A DNA stretch of 64,000 nt from Eustoma russellianum (lineage: Eukaryota > Streptophyta > Magnoliopsida > Gentianales > Gentianaceae), in contig AP025075.1 of NCBI GenBank assembly GCA_036186865.1, positions 19,478,032-19,542,031 on the forward strand. The letters run 5' to 3'. Made by a program: the position numbers and the translations under genes. Positions 22,640-33,546 of this stretch are shown piece after piece (positions within the stretch are counted from its first letter, which is position 1; each line of letters begins with the position of its first letter). The notes under the pieces were generated by a model. The model was not told the origin of the DNA, searched no databases, and was given only the letters and a program-made list of their open reading frames with translations.

Positions 22640-24203
22640 CGTAAGGTCCATGATGAACACTCTAGAGGGTGGTGAATAGAGTGTTGGGAAATTTTGCATA
22701 ATTTATGCGGTTTATCTCAACTTAAATCAAATGCTCTTTAACTCATTAAAGAAATAAGTGAGAAATAATGAGTGAAGATACAATATTTAGAGTGGTTCAA
22801 ATCTATTTGATTCTACTCCACTACCACTTTCCTTCCAAACTGGATTTTCAACAGCAACTTTCTTATTACATTTGATAAAGAACAAGACAAATAACAACAC
22901 TTACACTAACACTAGTTCAAGTGACAACCATAACAGCAGCAACTTATTGCACAACCAATTTGAGCAATACCAACAACAACAGCAGCAGCTTATTGCGCAC
23001 ACACTTTGTGCAATCTCAACGACAACTGCTATGAGCAAGAACAAGTTCTTGCTTCTTTACAATTCCAACAAAGTTCTATCAAAGAAGTTTTACACAATGG
23101 GTTTTGTGGAAATAGTGGGGTTACACTTTCTAATAAGTCTAAATCACAAACAAAAGATCAAATATGTATAGTTCCTCTTGTGTTAGACTTCTACTCTCAC
23201 ATTTACAACAATGAAAAGTAAGCAACAAGAGCTTAATGAGCTTTAAGCACTTTTGCACATTTGAGAGTTTCTTACAAGAATGGGGGATGAAGCTTGAAGA
23301 GGGTGAAAGTGTATTTTTCCCTCATCTGAGCTTCTTCAATTTATAGAGGGTGTGTGCCATGTTTTTGCAGCATCCCTCGAGTTTTCAACTCAATTGTAAG
23401 TCTTGACATTCTCTAAATAGTCTTTAACCACCCTATAGTTTGATTTGATCCTCCAAAACCACCCTAGAGAATCTTAGACATATATACAATAGTCAAAGAA
23501 ATGTCAGGGGAAAGTCCACAAGAAATTTGAGCAAGATTAGAGAAAGAAAACACTTTAAATCTCCCTATGATTTTGTTCCAATGGTAATAAAAATTTGAAT
23601 CTTGGATAACATCGATCGATCAATATCTATTTGTTGAGAGATCGATGTCATCAAGTAAGGCTCCAGTTTTGCACCTCACCTACATCGATTGATCGATGTC
23701 TCTTCCTTGAGAGACTGATGTGCGCATCGATCGAACGATGTTTCATTATTGAGAGATCGATATCTTCGAGCAAGATTTCAGTGTTATTACATACATACAT
23801 CAATGGATTGATGTCTCTTCTCTGAGAGACTGATGCACACATTGATTGATCGATGTTACATTTTGAGATATCGATGTCTTCCAGTAAGGTTTTGACTTTG
23901 AACCTTAATAACATCGATCGATCGATGTCTCTAACTTTAAAGACTGATATCACAACGATTAATAGATGTCTCTCAAACCGAGAGATCGATGTTGGACAGT
24001 AAGGTTCGAACCTTGGACAATCCCAACATAGATCGATCGATGTCTCTTCATGAGAGACTGATATATACATCGATCGATCCATATGAGAGATCTATGTCTC
24101 ACAGTGTGTCTTTCTCATTTTGTCTTTATTCCAAAGTATAAAATAACTTTTTAACTCTTTTAAAACATCTTCTAATTTCATCAAAACAATTCATATTCCA
24201 ACA
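22640..24203 (-). mobile_element. LTR-like insertion with minisatellite in Copia-2 LTR
   Basis: 1564 bp flanked by a perfect 5-bp ttatc duplication. On the minus strand it begins TGTTGGAATATG (24203), typical of an LTR, and runs into the minisatellite at 23610-24105. The other end has CACTCTA and TAGAGTG as an inverted pair (22658-22681), and the last 14 bp do not end in CA. No coding similarity. Read as a non-autonomous LTR element or solo LTR with an unusual end. Confidence 0.6.
23610..24105. repeat. ATCGATC-type minisatellite, locus 2
   Basis: Composite units of about 100-120 bp containing CATCGATCGATCGATGTCTC, a degenerate GAGAGACTGATG stretch, ATCGATCGA again, then GAGAGATCGATGTC and AGTAAGGTT. 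About four diverged units. Several cores are perfect palindromes of ATCGAT. Confidence 0.8.
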
Positions 24204-24330
24204 TTATCATATCATATCTTCTTACTTATTGTAATCATATATCCCATAGATAGAGTGTCATTGTAGCTATAAATTAGACCTATTGTAAAGCGTATGACTT
24301 TCATACTGGAGATTATTTTTTTACATCAAT

Positions 24331-24786
24331 GGGATCTACTCAAAGTTGCATGATGACAGCTATTGAGCTATTGATATATACCTTTATTAAGAACAAGGGG
24401 CATATGAATGTCCATGGTTTTTTAAGGAAGAGAATTGCTAATATATGACTAGAAAAAGATAATGATGACATGAAGATGTTATGTTCAGACGTTTCTTAGA
24501 CATCACTAATGAGTTCGATCATGTCACTCAACTAGCGCCGCTCATGATGCATGATGTTCAAATATAATTACCTACCACAATACTATATTTGTATGTTGGG
24601 AGTTTGATGTTTTCATCCTCCAATTTAAGTGTGGGAGGGGGTGTTAGGATATGTTAAGAGGTATCTTAAGATATTCTAAGATACTTACATTTAATTGTTA
24701 TTTTTTTCTAATGTAGTTGTCTACATTCTACTTACCTTTTAGTTAGGTCATTTGATATGGTTTCATTATGTAATTTGATTAGGTTT
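24331..24786 (+). other. spacer with possible poly-purine tract and LTR start
   Basis: GTGTGGGAGGGGG at 24630-24642 directly before TGTTAGGATATGTTAAG looks like a poly-purine tract and 3' LTR start of another copia element. No partner LTR or coding sequence is present, so this is tentative. Confidence 0.3.
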
Positions 24787-24990
24787 GAATTCATTCACTA
24801 ACATACTAGCACATCATGTCTCTATTATTGTGTCATTTATACAGGCACATATAGAGCTGGAGGTCTCACTGGAAGCAAACTCTATATCTCTTAGGAAAAA
24901 GGCAGCCTACCGATCACCTTTCCCAGACCCTAGCGATAGCTTTTGCTGTCGTTGAGATATCTAGAACATGATTGATTGATTGATCGATGG
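24787..24990 (+). mobile_element. SINE-like repeat, copy S2, with 19-bp target duplications
   Basis: ATGTAATTTGATTAGGTTT is present at 24768-24786 and again at 24991-25009, exactly flanking a 204-bp sequence of the S1 family. It ends in a degenerate Au-like 3' tail (CAGACCCTAGCGATAGC and a GATTGATTGATTGAT run). The long perfect duplication is the hallmark of LINE-driven retroposition. No tRNA-type A or B box was identified. Confidence 0.8.
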
Positions 24991-25009
24991 ATGTAATTTG
25001 ATTAGGTTT

Positions 25010-25462
25010 CCGAGTTAGCAAGAGATTATGATTCATATCGTGTACCATATGAATGCTAGCATTATGCATTGAATAACACGAGAAATTAAAATAGTATTTT
25101 CTCCCTTGTATCATTGAAATCTATCTTGTTCGTGTGGTTGCGTTATCCTAAAATTTATAAACTTTTCCTTTGGATCAATAAGACATGATTCTCACATTTG
25201 TGTCTTATGTGTTCTCGAAGCAAAAGACACAAAAGATGTGACGTTTTGTATGGTTAGGAAATAAAGAGACGCAATATATGTTGAGGTTTAATAAAGAGAA
25301 ATAATGGCGTTTTTTGTTTTGGAAGATATAGTAATCGCTTTGTACACTAATAATGCTGGAATCAACACAAAATAGGTACCGACTGGAATTTTTCCCCTAT
25401 ATGTTCTCTTCAACCTATCTTATATCCACACCGATTTGAGAATCACGTAATGAATCAATAAA
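25010..25462. repeat. dispersed block X (second copy at 52.8 kb)
   Basis: TATCATTGAAATCTATCTTGTTC, AACTTTTCCTTTGG and ACACCGATTTGAGAATCACG recur in the same order at 52838-52985, although this copy is about 200 bp longer in the middle. No coding similarity. Confidence 0.6.
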
Positions 25463-25494
25463 ACAATATTACCTCCATTGACTTAGAGTGTCCC
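25463..25494 (-). mobile_element. Au-like SINE, 3' end, left of Copia-3
   Basis: ACAATATTACCTCCATTGAC followed by a break at GTCCC. Removing Copia-3 joins this to 29015-29110 and gives a minus-strand Au-like SINE 3' region with a TTG-type tail. Confidence 0.6.
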
Positions 25495-25702
25495 TGTTGA
25501 GAAGTTTGTACGGTTAGAAAGATTTGTATAGTTAGGATATGATTAGGATTTGATGTGATCCAATCAAATCCCTATCAAATCAATGAGATTAATTTTGTTA
25601 CCTTAGATAGGTGTCATGTTGTACCATATATATGGTGTAATCGGTGATTGAAGAATCAATGAAAACAAAAATATTTCATTCAATACTTTCTATTTTCCAT
25701 CA
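25495..25702 (+). repeat. Copia-3 5' LTR
   Basis: TGTTGAGAAGTTTG to TTTTCCATCA, followed by the primer site TGGTATCAGAGC at 25703. Confidence 0.92.
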
Positions 25703-25904
25703 TGGTATCAGAGCATTACTGATCTCGGAACTTCTGTTTACCCAGAACCCAGAAATCATCGAAAGAAAAAAGATCAAACAAAGACAAACAGACTTGTCCT
25801 TTGATTAAAAAGTGGGACTCATATCATATCATCATTGGCCCCGAAAATACCTCACTCGGCCAAACAGCTAGCCCTTACCTTCAATTCCATCGACGATATC
25901 CATC

Positions 25905-26035
25905 ATGTCTGGAGAAAGTTCAGACCTAAAAACGAGCTAAACCTTACCAGAAGATCTTACCATACAACTTGCCAACCTTCTCCGTCAGAGTTTAGGATCC
26001 CAAACACTGGCGGCCAACACAGAATTTAAAAATTT
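25905..26035 (+). pseudogene. Copia-3 gag remnant
   Basis: ATG at 25905 opens MSGESSDLKTS, then TGA-type stop, then LTIQLANLLRQSLGSQTLAA. It matches the Gag starts of Copia-4 and Copia-5. After about 45 codons the sequence jumps to the GAG-pre-integrase region, so a deletion removed the rest of gag and the protease. Confidence 0.8.
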
Positions 26036-26039
26036 GCTC

Positions 26040-27250
26040 ACCGGACATCCACTCGGCAACTTTGGTTATGGCACCGTTGTCTAGGTCACCCCTCTGTTAG
26101 CTATTTAAAAATTTTATTTCACAGTCTGTTTACTGATACTCGTGTCTCGTTTAAATGTGAAACATGTATTCGTGCCAAGGGTCATCAATTAAGATTTCGA
26201 CCCAATAATTCAAGAGTCCCAACTATGTTTTCCTTAGTGCACTCTGATGTATGGGGACCAGCAAATGTGTCTAATCAACACCAATTTCACTACTTTGTTC
26301 TATTTATTGATGATTTTTCATGAATGACGTGGATGTATTTTCTTAAGCATAAGTCAGAAGTACCCAAAAAATTTATTCATGTATTTCGTCTTATTCAAAC
26401 ACAGTACAATACCACTTTAAAAACCCTCCGTTCCGATAATGGAACTGAATACCTACCTCTTAGTACCTTTTTCCATACCCATGGACTCGTTCATCAAACC
26501 ACCTTCCCCATACTCTGCAGCAGAATGGAGTTGCCGAACGAAAAAATCAGATCATCCTTGAAATAACCCGTGCCATGCTCTTTGACTCCCATGCTCCTAA
26601 ATCTCTCTAGCCTGATACAGTGGGCAAATCTGAATACCTACTTAATCGACTGCCCACTATACCCCTAGATAATCAAACCCCTCTCGAATTCCTCGCTACC
26701 CAAGCACCAATACCCTCGATTTTGGCTTTGCCACCACAGATCTTTGGATGTTCAGTTTATGTCCATCTCCCTAAAACTGATAGATCAAAACTTGACTCTT
26801 GTGCTTACAAGTGTGTGTTTGTTTTGTATGTGAGTACCCAAAAGGGTTGTCGATATTATAATCCTGTTACTCGCTGTCTCTATGTCACTATGAATTGTCG
26901 CTTTCTTGAATCTGAGTGTTACTTTTACCATCAAGTCATAGCTCAGGGGGAGCATCAGAGTGAGCCATCCTCCCTCGAACGGTTACATAACTTCAGTTGT
27001 CAGGAGGAAGTCCAACACGAGTAAGCAGGTGGCGCCACCGAGCTGATTGCAATCAATATAATTGAAACTGAAGAGCCGGTGCTCATTCCTGAGACATCTG
27101 CTTCGGAAAATGTTCAACAAGAGGTAAGTGTCTCATATGGTGAAACTGAACTTCCTTCATTTAATTCATCTGAAAGACATGTTCGCATCTTACCTCTGAG
27201 GAGCACTCGGGGGGTTCCACCAGGATGTTACTCACCAGAGAGAGTATCCA
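26040..27250 (+). pseudogene. Copia-3 GAG-pre-integrase and integrase
   Basis: LWHRCLGHPSVSYLK-like start and FKCETCIRAKGHQLRF (zinc-binding), then HSDVWGPANV with the first catalytic Asp and RSDNGTEYLPLS with the second. A frameshift near 26515 precedes NGVAERKNQ-type sequence with the Glu. 26620-27024 is open: SEYLLNRLPTIPLDNQTPLE, FGCSVYVHLPKTDRSKLDS. A stop lies at 26322 (R to stop in FIDDFSRMTW). Confidence 0.85.
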
Positions 27251-27299
27251 GGTCATCACCGATATACCCTGAATATATTCCTTGGACAGTTCAGGAATC

Positions 27300-28800
27300 A
27301 AGTAAGAGGACAGAATGGCGGTAGAAACGGAGGCCTTACTCAAAAATAAAACATGGGAGAAATGTATACTTCTAGCCGGAAAGAAACCAGTAAGGTGTCG
27401 GTGGATCTTCACGATCAAGTACAAGGCAGATGGTACGATCGAAAGGTATAAGGCAAGACTGGTGGCAAAAGGGTATACACAAAAGTATGGGATAGACTAC
27501 TCGCAGACTTTTTCACTAGCAGCAAAGATAGACATGATTCGACTGTTGTTTTTAGTAGCAGCAAACAGAGATTGGCCACTCTATTAGTTTGATATAAAGA
27601 ACGTGATTTTACACTGTGAACTTAAAGAGGAAGTATACATGGAGGCTCCTCCAGGGTTCTCAGGAGAGTTCAAAGAAGGAGAAGTGTGCAGGTTAAAGAG
27701 GGCCTTGTATGAGTTCAAGCAGAGTCCACGAGCATGGCTCGAAAGGTTTATCGTAACGATGAAGCAGAATGGTTTTTAGCAGAGCAATGCTGATCATACA
27801 CTCTTCTTGAAGACGAGAGAAGGAATGCTGGCGTGCCTGATTATTTATGTTCATGATATGATCGTTACTGATGATGATACAGAAGAAATGGAACGGTTGC
27901 GTGGACGACTATTTGCAGTATTTGAGATGAAAGATTTACGGATATTGCAGTATTTCTTGGGGATAGAAGTCAACCGTTCAGATCAGGGCATACTGATATC
28001 TCAACGAAGGTACATATTAGACATGCTAGCAGAAGTCGGAATGGTAGACTGCAAGCCAGCTACAACTCCGATAGTGGTGAATCATCATTTACAAATTATT
28101 GAAGGTGCTCCGTTAGCATATCAAGAGCAGTATCAATGGTTAGTCGGGAAACTGATTTATCTATCACATAAACGACCACACATAGCATATGCAGTAGGGG
28201 TTGTGAGACAGTTTATGCACCATCCACAAGAGGCTCATATGAGGGCAGTAAAGAGACTCGTGAGATACCTTAAGGGAACGGCTGGACATGGAATACTATT
28301 CATAAAACATGGACACTTGAATATTAAAGTGTTTACAGATGCAGATTCAGCGGTGAATCCTAATGATCGTAGGTTTACCTCAGGATACTTTGCATTTGTT
28401 GGAGGAAATTTAGTCACATGGAAAAGTAAGAAGCAGAAAGTGGTTGCACTCTTGAGCGCCAAAGCAGAGTTTCGAGGAATCACCGAAGGGATTATGGAGA
28501 TTTTATGGATAAAAAGGCTGATGAGTGTAATAGGACTTCCAAAGGTACAACCTGCACAATTGATGTGTGATAACAAAGCAGCAATCAGCATCTCAGAAAA
28601 TCCGGTCCAACATGATAGAACTAAACATATCGAAGTTGATACACTTCATAAAAGAAAAATTAGAAGAGGAAGCATTGAGTTACCATTTGTGAAGTCTGAA
28701 GACCAGCTTGCAGATGTACTAACTAAAGCAGTAAATGGAAGGGTTTTCGAGGCAGTTATACGCAAGTTGGGTATTAGAAACTCTAATACTCAACTTGAGG
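27300..28800 (+). pseudogene. Copia-3 reverse transcriptase and RNase H
   Basis: Starts MAVETEALLKNKTWEKC, then CRWIFTIKYKADGTIERYKA, YTQKYGIDYSQTF. TAG at 27585 precedes FDIKNVILHCELKEEVYMEA and TAG at 27777 follows MKQNGF. From 27807 the frame is open for 346 codons to TAG at 28847. The catalytic box is YVHD (27846-27857). RNase H has TDADSAVNPNDRRFTSGYFA (usual DADWAGN), KSKKQKVVALLSAKAEFRGI and SISENPVQHDRTKHIEVD, ending ADVLTKAVNGRVFEAV. Confidence 0.92.
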
Positions 28801-28805
28801 GGGAG

Positions 28806-29014
28806 TGTTGTGAAGTTTGTACGGTTAGCATGATTTGTAACAATTAGGATATGATTAAGATTTGATGTGATCCAATCAAATCCCTATCAAATCAGTGAGA
28901 TTAATTTTGTTACCTTAGATAGTTGTCATGTTGTACTATATATATGGTGTAATCGATGATTGAAGAATCAATGAAAAAGAAAATATTTCATTCAAAACTT
29001 TCTATCTTCCATCA
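28806..29014 (+). repeat. Copia-3 3' LTR
   Basis: Starts TGTTGTGAAGTTTG after the poly-purine tract TTGAGGGGGAG (28795-28805), ends CTTCCATCA. Closely similar to the 5' LTR throughout. Confidence 0.92.
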
Positions 29015-29258
29015 CTCCCGCCTATGTTAGGGTATGGAGGTCGGATGTACGTAACTATACTCATGTATTAAAAAAGGTTGTGTCCCAATGACTCATAATA
29101 AAGATTGAGTCAAGCTGTGTCGATCAACTGCTACTTCATAATATAAGAAGTGCAACCAATTTAGTGAATCATTTTGTTTTTATTCTATTATATTCGAAAG
29201 TTAAAAAAAATATGTCCTTCATACCATTAGAAATGAAAATGAAAATCAACTAATGAGC
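29015..29258 (-). mobile_element. Au-like SINE, remainder, plus shared 3' flank
   Basis: The minus strand reads GAGTCATTGGGACACAACC, GTACATCCGACCTCC and CATACCCTAACATAGG, the order seen in Au-type SINE 3' domains (GGAAACAACCTC, CTGCGTACA, CCCTCCCCAGACCC). The adjoining TGTGTCGATCAACTGCTACTTC to about 29215 also occurs at 52590-52690. Confidence 0.6.
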
Positions 29259-29590
29259 ACACAATCTAAATGGGAAAGATGTCTACTTATGAAGGAGGAC
29301 CATTAACGAGTCCTCGTTTTCGATCACGTGGTATGCCTTCAGCTAAATAATAATACTTGTACCTTTTCTGAGGCTGTATAATAATAATACTTGTACCTTA
29401 GTTGCAGCTTTCATGCCACACACATACCGCTTTCCAACTGCAGGTCCCCAGTTCGAAGTCCCAACTTGGGCGAAACCAATTTAATTTTATCTTGCTTTCT
29501 CCACTTGTGATATAGCACAATGGAAAGTACCAAAATGCTATAATGGAAGTTACACGTTCCACGTTTTTTTGGTTATATCTACCCACCAAA
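29259..29590. repeat. dispersed repeat R2, copy A
   Basis: Shares with 53193-53830 the blocks GAAAGATGTCTACTTATGAA, CGAGTCCTCGTTTTCG, TTTCATGCCACACACATACC and CCCAGTTCGAAGTCCCAACT. The last resembles a tRNA-type B box (GGTTCGANTCC), so a tRNA-derived head is possible. This copy shows the empty site for the retroposed sequence in copy B. Confidence 0.65.
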
Positions 29591-29943
29591 TCTTGATTTA
29601 TATAGCAAATTTTAAATTTGAATTGTGTTCAAATTTTAATTTAGTTTGTACCCTCGGACCCGGTGTTACACTCAGCCATAATGTAAACATGGGCCCCTGA
29701 CACCTACCACTCAGGTCCTTATGTCAGGACAACTACAACATAACATAATCATGATCATGAACATAACATAACATATTGTGTCTCATTGGAATCATTCATC
29801 TCGTGTTTATTATTCATACGTGTATGAACTTTTAAAACACGTAATGCGATAAAAGATAACTTTTCAAACTTTAATTTCAGGGTATACTATACACCACAAT
29901 CACGGTGCAGATTGAAAAGGATCAACAACACTACCACCACATG
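29591..29943. other. unassigned AT-rich spacer
   Basis: No gene or repeat structure beyond short similarity of TATACTATACACCACAATCA (29882) to 59808-59825. Confidence 0.4.
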
Positions 29944-30137
29944 CTCAGTATATTTCAACTACAGCAAAAAGCTATCGCTAGGGTCTGAAGAGGTTGAAAG
30001 TCATGCAAACAATACCTCTATTCCAAAGGATAAAAAGTTTCTTCCCAGCGAGACTCCTGCATAAATGACACAATAAAAGATATATGGTATGCTAGTGAAT
30101 TAGTGAAAAAATGTAGTAAATACAAATAGAAAACATC
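29944..30137 (-). mobile_element. SINE-like repeat, copy S3
   Basis: Reverse orientation copy of S1/S2: minus strand has ATTTATGCAGGAGTCTCGCT, CTTCAGACCCTAGCGATAGC and GTTGAAATATACTGAGCATG. It lacks the ACATAT stretch after GCAGG found in S1, S2 and S4. No clear target duplication. Confidence 0.65.
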
Positions 30138-30274
30138 AATTATCAAAATCAAAAGATGCTTTCTGCTGTCAAGTTATTATCGTCTTTGTTCAAAAGAATA
30201 GGACACACAACTAAGTCACATCTATCAATTTACATCATTTACAAAACTCTACATACAAAACAATGAAAGTCTTT

Positions 30275-30400
30275 GGAGTTCAGAATTCAACCCAGCCTAA
30301 ATTAGTTATTTTAACTATTTTTGGCCATCTATAAGTGCTACATATTGCATTTGCATTTTCCACTCGACAAATTTTTTGTTGATTATTTGCAAATTATTTA
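30275..30400. repeat. dispersed block, inverted copy at 60.3 kb
   Basis: AGTTCAGAATTCAACCCAGC to GTTGATTATTTGCAAATTATT is the approximate reverse complement of 60300-60430. No coding. Confidence 0.55.
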
Positions 30401-31200
30401 CCAACATAATGCATAATTACAATTGTTCAGTAATAGCAACACAAGTTAAACTCCAAAGGGACACTCCAAAAAAAGATAATAATAATGTCCTGCCAATCAT
30501 AGGCAGTTTTATCTCAACAAATTTTAAAACAAACAACTAATTTATAATGAACAAACTTAAAAATAAAAAATAATTAATCTTTTGACAAATTTTTATTATA
30601 TTACATGACATTTTGATTATAACTTATATTTTCGGATGGAGAGAGTAGTTTATTATCATTACTCTTATTGTTACTTCCTCAGTGTAAAAAATTTCTCATG
30701 TCAAAGTTCTACATTGTTTAGTAAAAGTTCTTTGAACAATAATTTAATACTTATATTTCATACTTTGCCGTTCAAAAGAAACGCCTGATTTTAAAATATA
30801 CAAAATTAGTGAGTATAAATTTTTTGCATGCTACTCTTCAATCTTTCCACAGCAACTGCCATAATGGAATTGCTGCTCAAGCCTGACCCTATCATCCTGA
30901 AAAAATTAACAGCATCACTGGCAAGAAGAAGACACCTATAAACAAATAGTTCTATCTCTTTCTTAATTTGTTTACAAAAGTTAGTTGAAACATTAATTTA
31001 ATGTATGTTGTTTTCAATGTATCGTTAAAAGCAATCTATAGTTTTACAAAATACACAAAACTAATAAGAATATTTTAGTTATTTAACCAGGTTTTCTTTG
31101 CGATTTATGGAATGTGGATAAATATTTTACTATATTCCAAAACAGAAAACTGGATATTCTTTTTGGGACTGTAGGAATACCCATTAAAAGAAAAGGAATC
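30401..31200. other. spacer including first half of block Q
   Basis: 30430-30500 matches 15975-16045 of block P. The rest is AT-rich without recognisable genes. Confidence 0.45.
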
Positions 31201-31690
31201 CAATTAAGGGGCGTTTGGCTGGAGGGTTTATGGGTAGGGAGGAATCTGAACCCATAAAAGTCGTTTGTTTGGGAAAGTGGGGGACACGGGTTTTGGTTTG
31301 ACATCCAAATATTTCGTAATGGATATCGTTTTTTGATATACTAGCCCGTTGTCTATCAATATGAGGAATGGGGGGTATGAGTGGTCAACGCCTCCAGTCA
31401 CTGTCTGCTGCAGGTCCCCCTCCGGTCCGTCGCCGTCCCCTGCCTATCCGCCGGCCGGTCACTATTCCGACTGATCAAATTTTTTCGGTCATTTTTCCGG
31501 CCGTCCACATTCGATACCTATTTCAATTCCAATACGTTCCAAACACCATCAATGTCTATCATATTCATTCCCACTTCAATACCAAACTACTATCAATGTT
31601 ACGTCCAAACTCATATACTCCAAACTCATACCCCGTCATACTCATTCCGATTCTGATTCCGATACACAAGTGCGAACCAAACCCATCCTA
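31201..31690. mobile_element. possible degenerate MITE
   Basis: The left end AAGGGGCGTTTGGCTGGAGG and the reverse complement of the right end GGATGGGTTTGGTTCGCAC resemble the GGG(C/T)GTTTGGTTCG termini common in plant DNA-transposon derivatives. Inside are several CCAAAC and ATTCCGATTC motifs. No clear target duplication, so tentative. A chance 117-codon open frame here has no motif. Confidence 0.35.
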
Positions 31691-33313
31691 CAATGAAGGG
31701 TCAGTAGACCAAGAAACATGATCATAAAACAATTAGAACAACAACAGGTGGCAATTATTAAGATTATAGTTCATAACAATTTCTTTTCATTATTAAAGAA
31801 ATTTTTTTAATCAGTCACCGTTGGCGAAAAATAGTAGCCAACGCCATCTATTGATTCGTGGCTATTGTGAAACAGAGACGGAACTTTAAGAAAGTTATTT
31901 GTTTTATATTCCAAATGCTGTAAGTTTAGCTGCACATAAATGTATAAGTTTGTATCCATATATTGAACTATCATTATTGGTAAGAAATACATATATATCA
32001 GTAATTTCTATGGTAATAAGTCACATAAATACATGCATATATATTCCATTAAACGTAGATAATCTAAACGAAAGATGTTAGTTGATGCAATGTTCTCGCA
32101 ACCAAAAAAGGTATAATGGTTGAACGTGGTATAGAAGTCACTGAAAATATGTCTTAAAGATGCAAGTAGGCATGTAGGTCAATGGAGAAGAGAAGAAAGT
32201 CAAAAAATTATTATTCATAATTGTGTTTAAACAAATGATTTGCTGTTAGCAACTAATTAGCTACCAAATCCCTTTTTCGTCATTCATTCATTACTTACTA
32301 GAACGAAATAGAGTTAAGAATCGTAAACAAAAATTTCTTCCTCTTCTAAAAATATTGTTAGAGATGATTTTTTAATATATTGTAAATCGAAACGTCTTTA
32401 ATACTATAGTCTTTTGAGCAACCATCAACTCCGATACATATGTCGCATCTCAACCATTTTCATTCACAACTGACAATGTTCAAGCTTACAAAATTAAAAA
32501 ATTTCTCTTATGATTTAAAACCAATGAACTTTATTTTGAGACATTCTAAATTAGTAAGATAGAACTTCTAAAATAGGGATGTTAGCTCAACTTGCATTGG
32601 ATATCTTACGGTCAACTTTGTATATAACCACCACATATAAAAGATAGATAAGTTTTCTGATTTTTATTATCTACAAAACTCTTTAAATCTGGAACGGTGA
32701 AGATCCTAACCATCAGGAAATGATTTCTCCTCTCCAAAAGTAACAAATTTAAGTTCCTTATGTGCACGTTTTAGTTGTTGTGCTTTAACTTTCAAAGGCA
32801 TGTTGCAAACCGACGAAGTGTTCTCGTCAACCCTTTGCCGCCCATTCTAAAAGCATCTTTTTGTATTATCTTTTATATGGTCCGTTGAGTAACAACGAAT
32901 GTACCACATTTTTTATACCAATAATATTTAACCGCTTTACAGTTCAAATATGAAATTAGCGGCTGCTGTCATAAATAATTTGAAAAAAATGGTTATTCAT
33001 ACGATTACCGATAGGAAAAACGGTTGCTAAGTTTCGTACGGTAAACATTAGTTGCTAATCAAGATTTGTGATGAAAAACTGATGGTTACAAATATTTTAA
33101 TTTAAAAATAAGAAATTGCGACCTCAATTGCAACCAAGAAGTTAGTCACAATGAAAAAATCAATTGGGGTCTGATGAAGTTAGTCACAAAACAATATTTA
33201 AGCCGGAATATGAGGAGGAAGATTCGTCATCCGACTCCTCATAATTGATGTTAGGATTGGATCGATTCATTCTTGGAATCTAAAAAAAAAAAAACCAGAA
33301 AGAGAAGGGAAAA
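31691..33313. repeat. spacer with second half of block Q and block Y
   Basis: 32540-32870 matches 16110-16340 of block P. GGTAAACATTAGTTGCTAATC at 33040 recurs at 52738. Otherwise AT-rich and non-coding as far as I can see. Confidence 0.5.
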
Positions 33314-33546
33314 TGTTAAGAAATTTAAAAACTTTTGCATGAGGGAACAAATGTTTCATTGATTTTCTTCTTCCACCTTCAAACTCTTTAAATAATACAC
33401 TGTTTCTAACCGTAATACAATTAGTATCCTTGATTTGCTACATTCAAACTCTGACTATAATCCAATCTTACCTAATTTACATCAAATCAAATATAAATCA
33501 AATATAATCTAATCTTATCAAATCAAATCAAATTTGTTCTTTAACA
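33314..33546 (-). repeat. left LTR of the copia array
   Basis: Plus-strand ends TGTTAAGAAATTT and TTCTTTAACA, palindromic TGTTAA/TTAACA. The poly-purine tract of Copia-4 lies next to it (CTTCCCCTCAAG at 33547-33558, reverse complement CTTGAGGGGAAG). Confidence 0.92.

Larger units (their letters stand above)
17305..24325 (+). mobile_element. Copia-2, degenerate element with nested insertion
   Basis: Flanked by tcaat at 17300-17304 and 24326-24330. The 5' LTR is 17305-17523. The 3' LTR starts at 22552 but is interrupted by a 1564-bp insertion (22640-24203) and ends at 24325. Gag, protease, integrase, RT and RNase H are recognisable in copia order but full of stops. Same lineage as Copia-3 to Copia-6. 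Confidence 0.9.
22552..24325 (+). repeat. Copia-2 3' LTR, split by an insertion
   Basis: First part 22552-22639, second part 24204-24325. Together they match the 5' LTR. TTATC is found on both sides of the insertion (22635-22639 and 24204-24208). Confidence 0.82.
25495..29014 (+). mobile_element. Copia-3, internally deleted element
   Basis: LTRs of 208 and 209 bp enclose 3.1 kb. Flanks are gtccc (25490-25494) and ctccc (29015-29019), a 5-bp target duplication with one change. Most of gag and all of protease are missing, so it is shorter than its relatives. RT and RNase H are the best preserved of the lineage. Confidence 0.92.

Noticed and set aside
24642..24990. A complete LTR of another copia element
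   Set aside because: Only the start and a poly-purine-like tract are suggestive; the sequence from 24787 on is a SINE-like insertion and no partner LTR exists.
31368..31721. 117-codon open frame as a gene
   Set aside because: Proline- and arginine-rich frame in a likely MITE relic; overlapping open frames in other phases suggest composition bias.
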